From: Leptoclinus maculatus
Taxonomy: Eukaryota > Chordata > Actinopteri > Perciformes > Stichaeidae
NCBI GenBank assembly: GCA_032191485.1
Contig: JAVDOI010000003.1
Location: 12,090,986 to 12,154,985 of the forward strand
Length of the DNA stretch: 64,000 nucleotides
Direction: 5' to 3'
Part shown: positions 61,456 through 64,000 of the stretch, piece after piece
How positions within the stretch are numbered: position 1 is the first letter of the stretch
How the letters are laid out: the number at the start of each line of letters is the position of its first letter
Position numbers and translations under genes: made by a program
The notes under the pieces: generated by a model
Told to the model about the DNA's origin: nothing
The model's database searches: none
The model's input: only the letters and a program-made list of their open reading frames with translations

Positions 61456-64000
61456 AGTCAATTAATCTCTGTGATAGATAACAATTTTTCCCTGCGGTGT
61501 GTTTATGTGACAGATCATTTGTCTGGTTTGGCTTCTGCTGCAGTACAACTGAGTGAGAATGAAGACTTCAATGAAGACAGTTTAAGACTGATGTGATGAA
61601 GCTGGAAGGGATCTCCAGGAGATCAGTTCAACCTGACTGCATGCGTTGCTCCTACTCGGTTATTACGTTAGGAAAAAATACCGCTAGAAGTACAAACATA
61701 AGTCTTTCTTGGAAGCATATTTCCATGAGATTTTAATCAGTGTTTTTGCCCTTCATGGAGTTACCTAGAGACGTTCTGGCCGGACTCTTAATCCTGATCT
61801 GGTTTGTTCCTTTTCCTATTTGTCCTCTGGTGTTGGAGAGTGCATGACAGACCGACCCTATCCAGTCTGCAACTCACAAGAACACCCCCTCCCCTCTTTC
61901 TGCTCTCTTGTCTATCATCCCATTAGGCACTGGCAGGCCATCACCACAGCGTTTGCTTTTATAGATAATTGTTCCATCAGGGCTGCATTGCCTTCTGGGT
62001 GCCTTTTCGCCACAAAGATTAGGGGGCCTCAATCTCCAAATACTTCCAAGAATTGAGCTCAGCTTAATACAACCAAATAGTCCGCAATCATCATGAGCAA
62101 CACTTTCCATTAACGTTGACTCACCTAATTGTAAACCATTTGCATTTAGTTGCATGCAGTTAACTGTAGTGACCTGCTGGGAGGCCTATTGTGTTGCTCA
62201 AAAAAGATCAGAAGAGAGAGATTATTTATTTAAAATACTGTAAATGAGGGGTAACTCCCGGCAGAGCTTCACATACAGTATCCATCATGTCGGTTTGTTT
62301 ATTCTTTTCTGGATCACAGAGTGAAAAAGTAAGAGAAGCAACTGCAGTCGGTTGTAGTTGCCGGTCAGGGAAGAAGAGTCAACGAAATCCTGACAGCTGT
62401 TCAAGGCCCAACGTGGAGAGCATCACTTTTTAAACATCGCCTGGGACCCAGCAGAGAAGCCAAGCAGAAGAAAGACAGTAAGATAAAGAGACAGCGAAGA
62501 CTTGGGATTAAGAGAGTGAGGGGTTTTGCAGAGTGATGCAAGGAGGGGGGGGGGGGAGTTCCACTTCAGCTGGAGAGATATTCCTCCTCCCATCTGCCAG
62601 CGGACGGCCTGTCCTCCCCTGAGCTATCTGAAGAATCTGGTCAGTCAGTGCAACATGGCGCCTCCTCAATCCCTCCAGCTGGCTGTTTGGGCCCTGTTTG
62701 GGGTGGTCTCTTGACAACTGGCCCCAGCACCCCCACCAGGACACCAGGACTGATGCATGCAGCAACCTCCCCGTCCTCAGCTGCTCAGTCTACAGCAGGC
62801 TTCATATCAGTGTTAACATGGGATTGTCATATTAACATTCACAGCGTTGGATTCTAATGTTTATGTCTGCACAGATAATATATTATAGGGCTGGCAGTGC
62901 TCATTTTTTTCTTCACGGACATTTTGGCTCTCTCGCGGCACATTTTTCATTTCGCTCCTCTCTTGTTGTCTCTGTTGTCAGGCCAACTGTTGGGTAAACC
63001 GCGCCGCGTGTGACTGATCACGTGTGGTAGCTGTTTGGAGATTTCCTGAGTGTGATGCAAGGCCACTGCGCATAACTTTCCCTGGACATTACAATGTCCC
63101 CAACAACATCTGGAGCTCATTGTGACCTCAAATCATCAGGCCTCTTCCTGTGATGCAGCTGGCACAGGAGGCCAGCAGAGAGAGTGTGTAGTGACCTGCT
63201 TCCTGTGGCTAGATTTGTGAATGAAGTGGGAGGGGATGGCGTCAGACCCCGAACACTGTAGCGAGACCAATGAATGGATTTAAGTTGTATGGAACGACGG
63301 TGATTGCATTTAAAACAATTTGATACTTTTACTCGCATAAGCATGCACTTGAATCATGACTCTGATTGAATTTCCCTTTGCGTGACGAACCTTTGATTTC
63401 ATACCGTGCACAAAGCATAAGGGTTTTTGTTTCGTCACTGATTCCATAATAAGTTGCAGCTTTTACTTACTTACACAAGAATGGGCCTCTCGGTCACTCT
63501 TCAGTTATTGATTGTTTCATTTTTCAATCTTCCAAAAATAACTAATCATATGACAGTCCTACCTCGCTGACTGCAGTGTAGTGAGCTAATATTGTGTAAA
63601 GACAATAGTGGCAAGGGATAGCTTTAACAGGACAGACATATAAAGGGCGCCATTGTTCCCTAGAATCGCCTAAAAGTAGAGAGGAAATAGATTCAGAAAA
63701 AAAAAAAGTCAAAAAGAAAACCCCGGCAGTGTGGGACCGTGTTCTGTTTGGATTGGGAGGTTCAGGAACCGGGAGGAATGTGGAGAGCCCAAGTGAGCAA
63801 CAGAGAAATATTTCTTCCAGTGGAGGCTGTTTTTAAAGGAATGGGTTATTATAGTTGGCCAGTTAAACCCCTTCAAATAGCCATGACATCATGGCTGGGC
63901 TTGGTGCTGCAGGGGACAAACAAAGGAGGGTTTGTACCCAGAGAACCCGAGAGAGCTTTGAGGGTTTCGGGGGGACTCGGAGGGAGGCAGAACGAGGGGG

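Noticed and set aside
62508..62765. Minus-strand frame near the right edge
   Set aside because: Proline run from a poly-G tract, no splice context; not a missing FGFRL1 exon, which should be on the plus strand with Ig motifs.

Overview
The window is nuclear DNA of a ray-finned fish, most likely a percomorph (spiny-rayed) teleost. Genes are split by GT-AG introns, and every exon chain below closes in phase. Microsatellites are dense, and several interspersed sequences resemble repeats I recall as widespread in percomorph genomes. No prokaryotic features, CRISPR arrays or convincing tRNA/rRNA genes were seen.

Five neighbouring genes can be named by family and a sixth cannot. Left to right: the 3' end of REEP1 (+, ER-shaping protein; 19-2918); MRPL35 (-, mitochondrial large-subunit ribosomal protein, complete, 4 coding exons, 176 aa; 5092-6319); an unnamed cysteine-rich type I membrane protein (-, 9 coding exons, 343 aa; 7693-13121); CFAP99 (-, ciliary/flagellar protein, 15 coding exons, 644 aa; 14170-18027); ZFYVE28/LST2 (+, endosomal FYVE protein, 14 coding exons, 1013 aa; 20149-39346); and the 5' part of FGFRL1 (+, decoy FGF receptor), with a noncoding first exon near 42.7-42.98 kb, a signal-peptide exon at 43641-43725 and the first Ig exon at 58846-59118. 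The rest of FGFRL1 lies beyond the right edge.

REEP1 and MRPL35 converge tail to tail. MRPL35, the membrane protein and CFAP99 all read leftward. CFAP99 and ZFYVE28 are head to head across a 2.1-kb spacer that holds a 13-base RFX X-box next to CFAP99. The genes do not form one pathway. REEP1-MRPL35 adjacency (human 2p) and CFAP99-ZFYVE28 adjacency (human 4p16.3, with FGFRL1 on the same arm) are known in mammals, so the window records a junction of two blocks that are apart in human.

The remaining sequence is long introns (11.9 kb in ZFYVE28, 15.1 kb and over 4.9 kb in FGFRL1) and short spacers with microsatellites, fold-back elements, decayed repeats and a few unique stretches that could be conserved noncoding elements. 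The most unusual items are the 343-residue membrane protein, a proline/serine-rich REEP1 tail absent from the human form I remember, a 49-nt imperfect hairpin downstream of ZFYVE28, and a 108-nt stop-free in-frame intron in ZFYVE28. I see no clear evidence of a wholly new multi-gene system.
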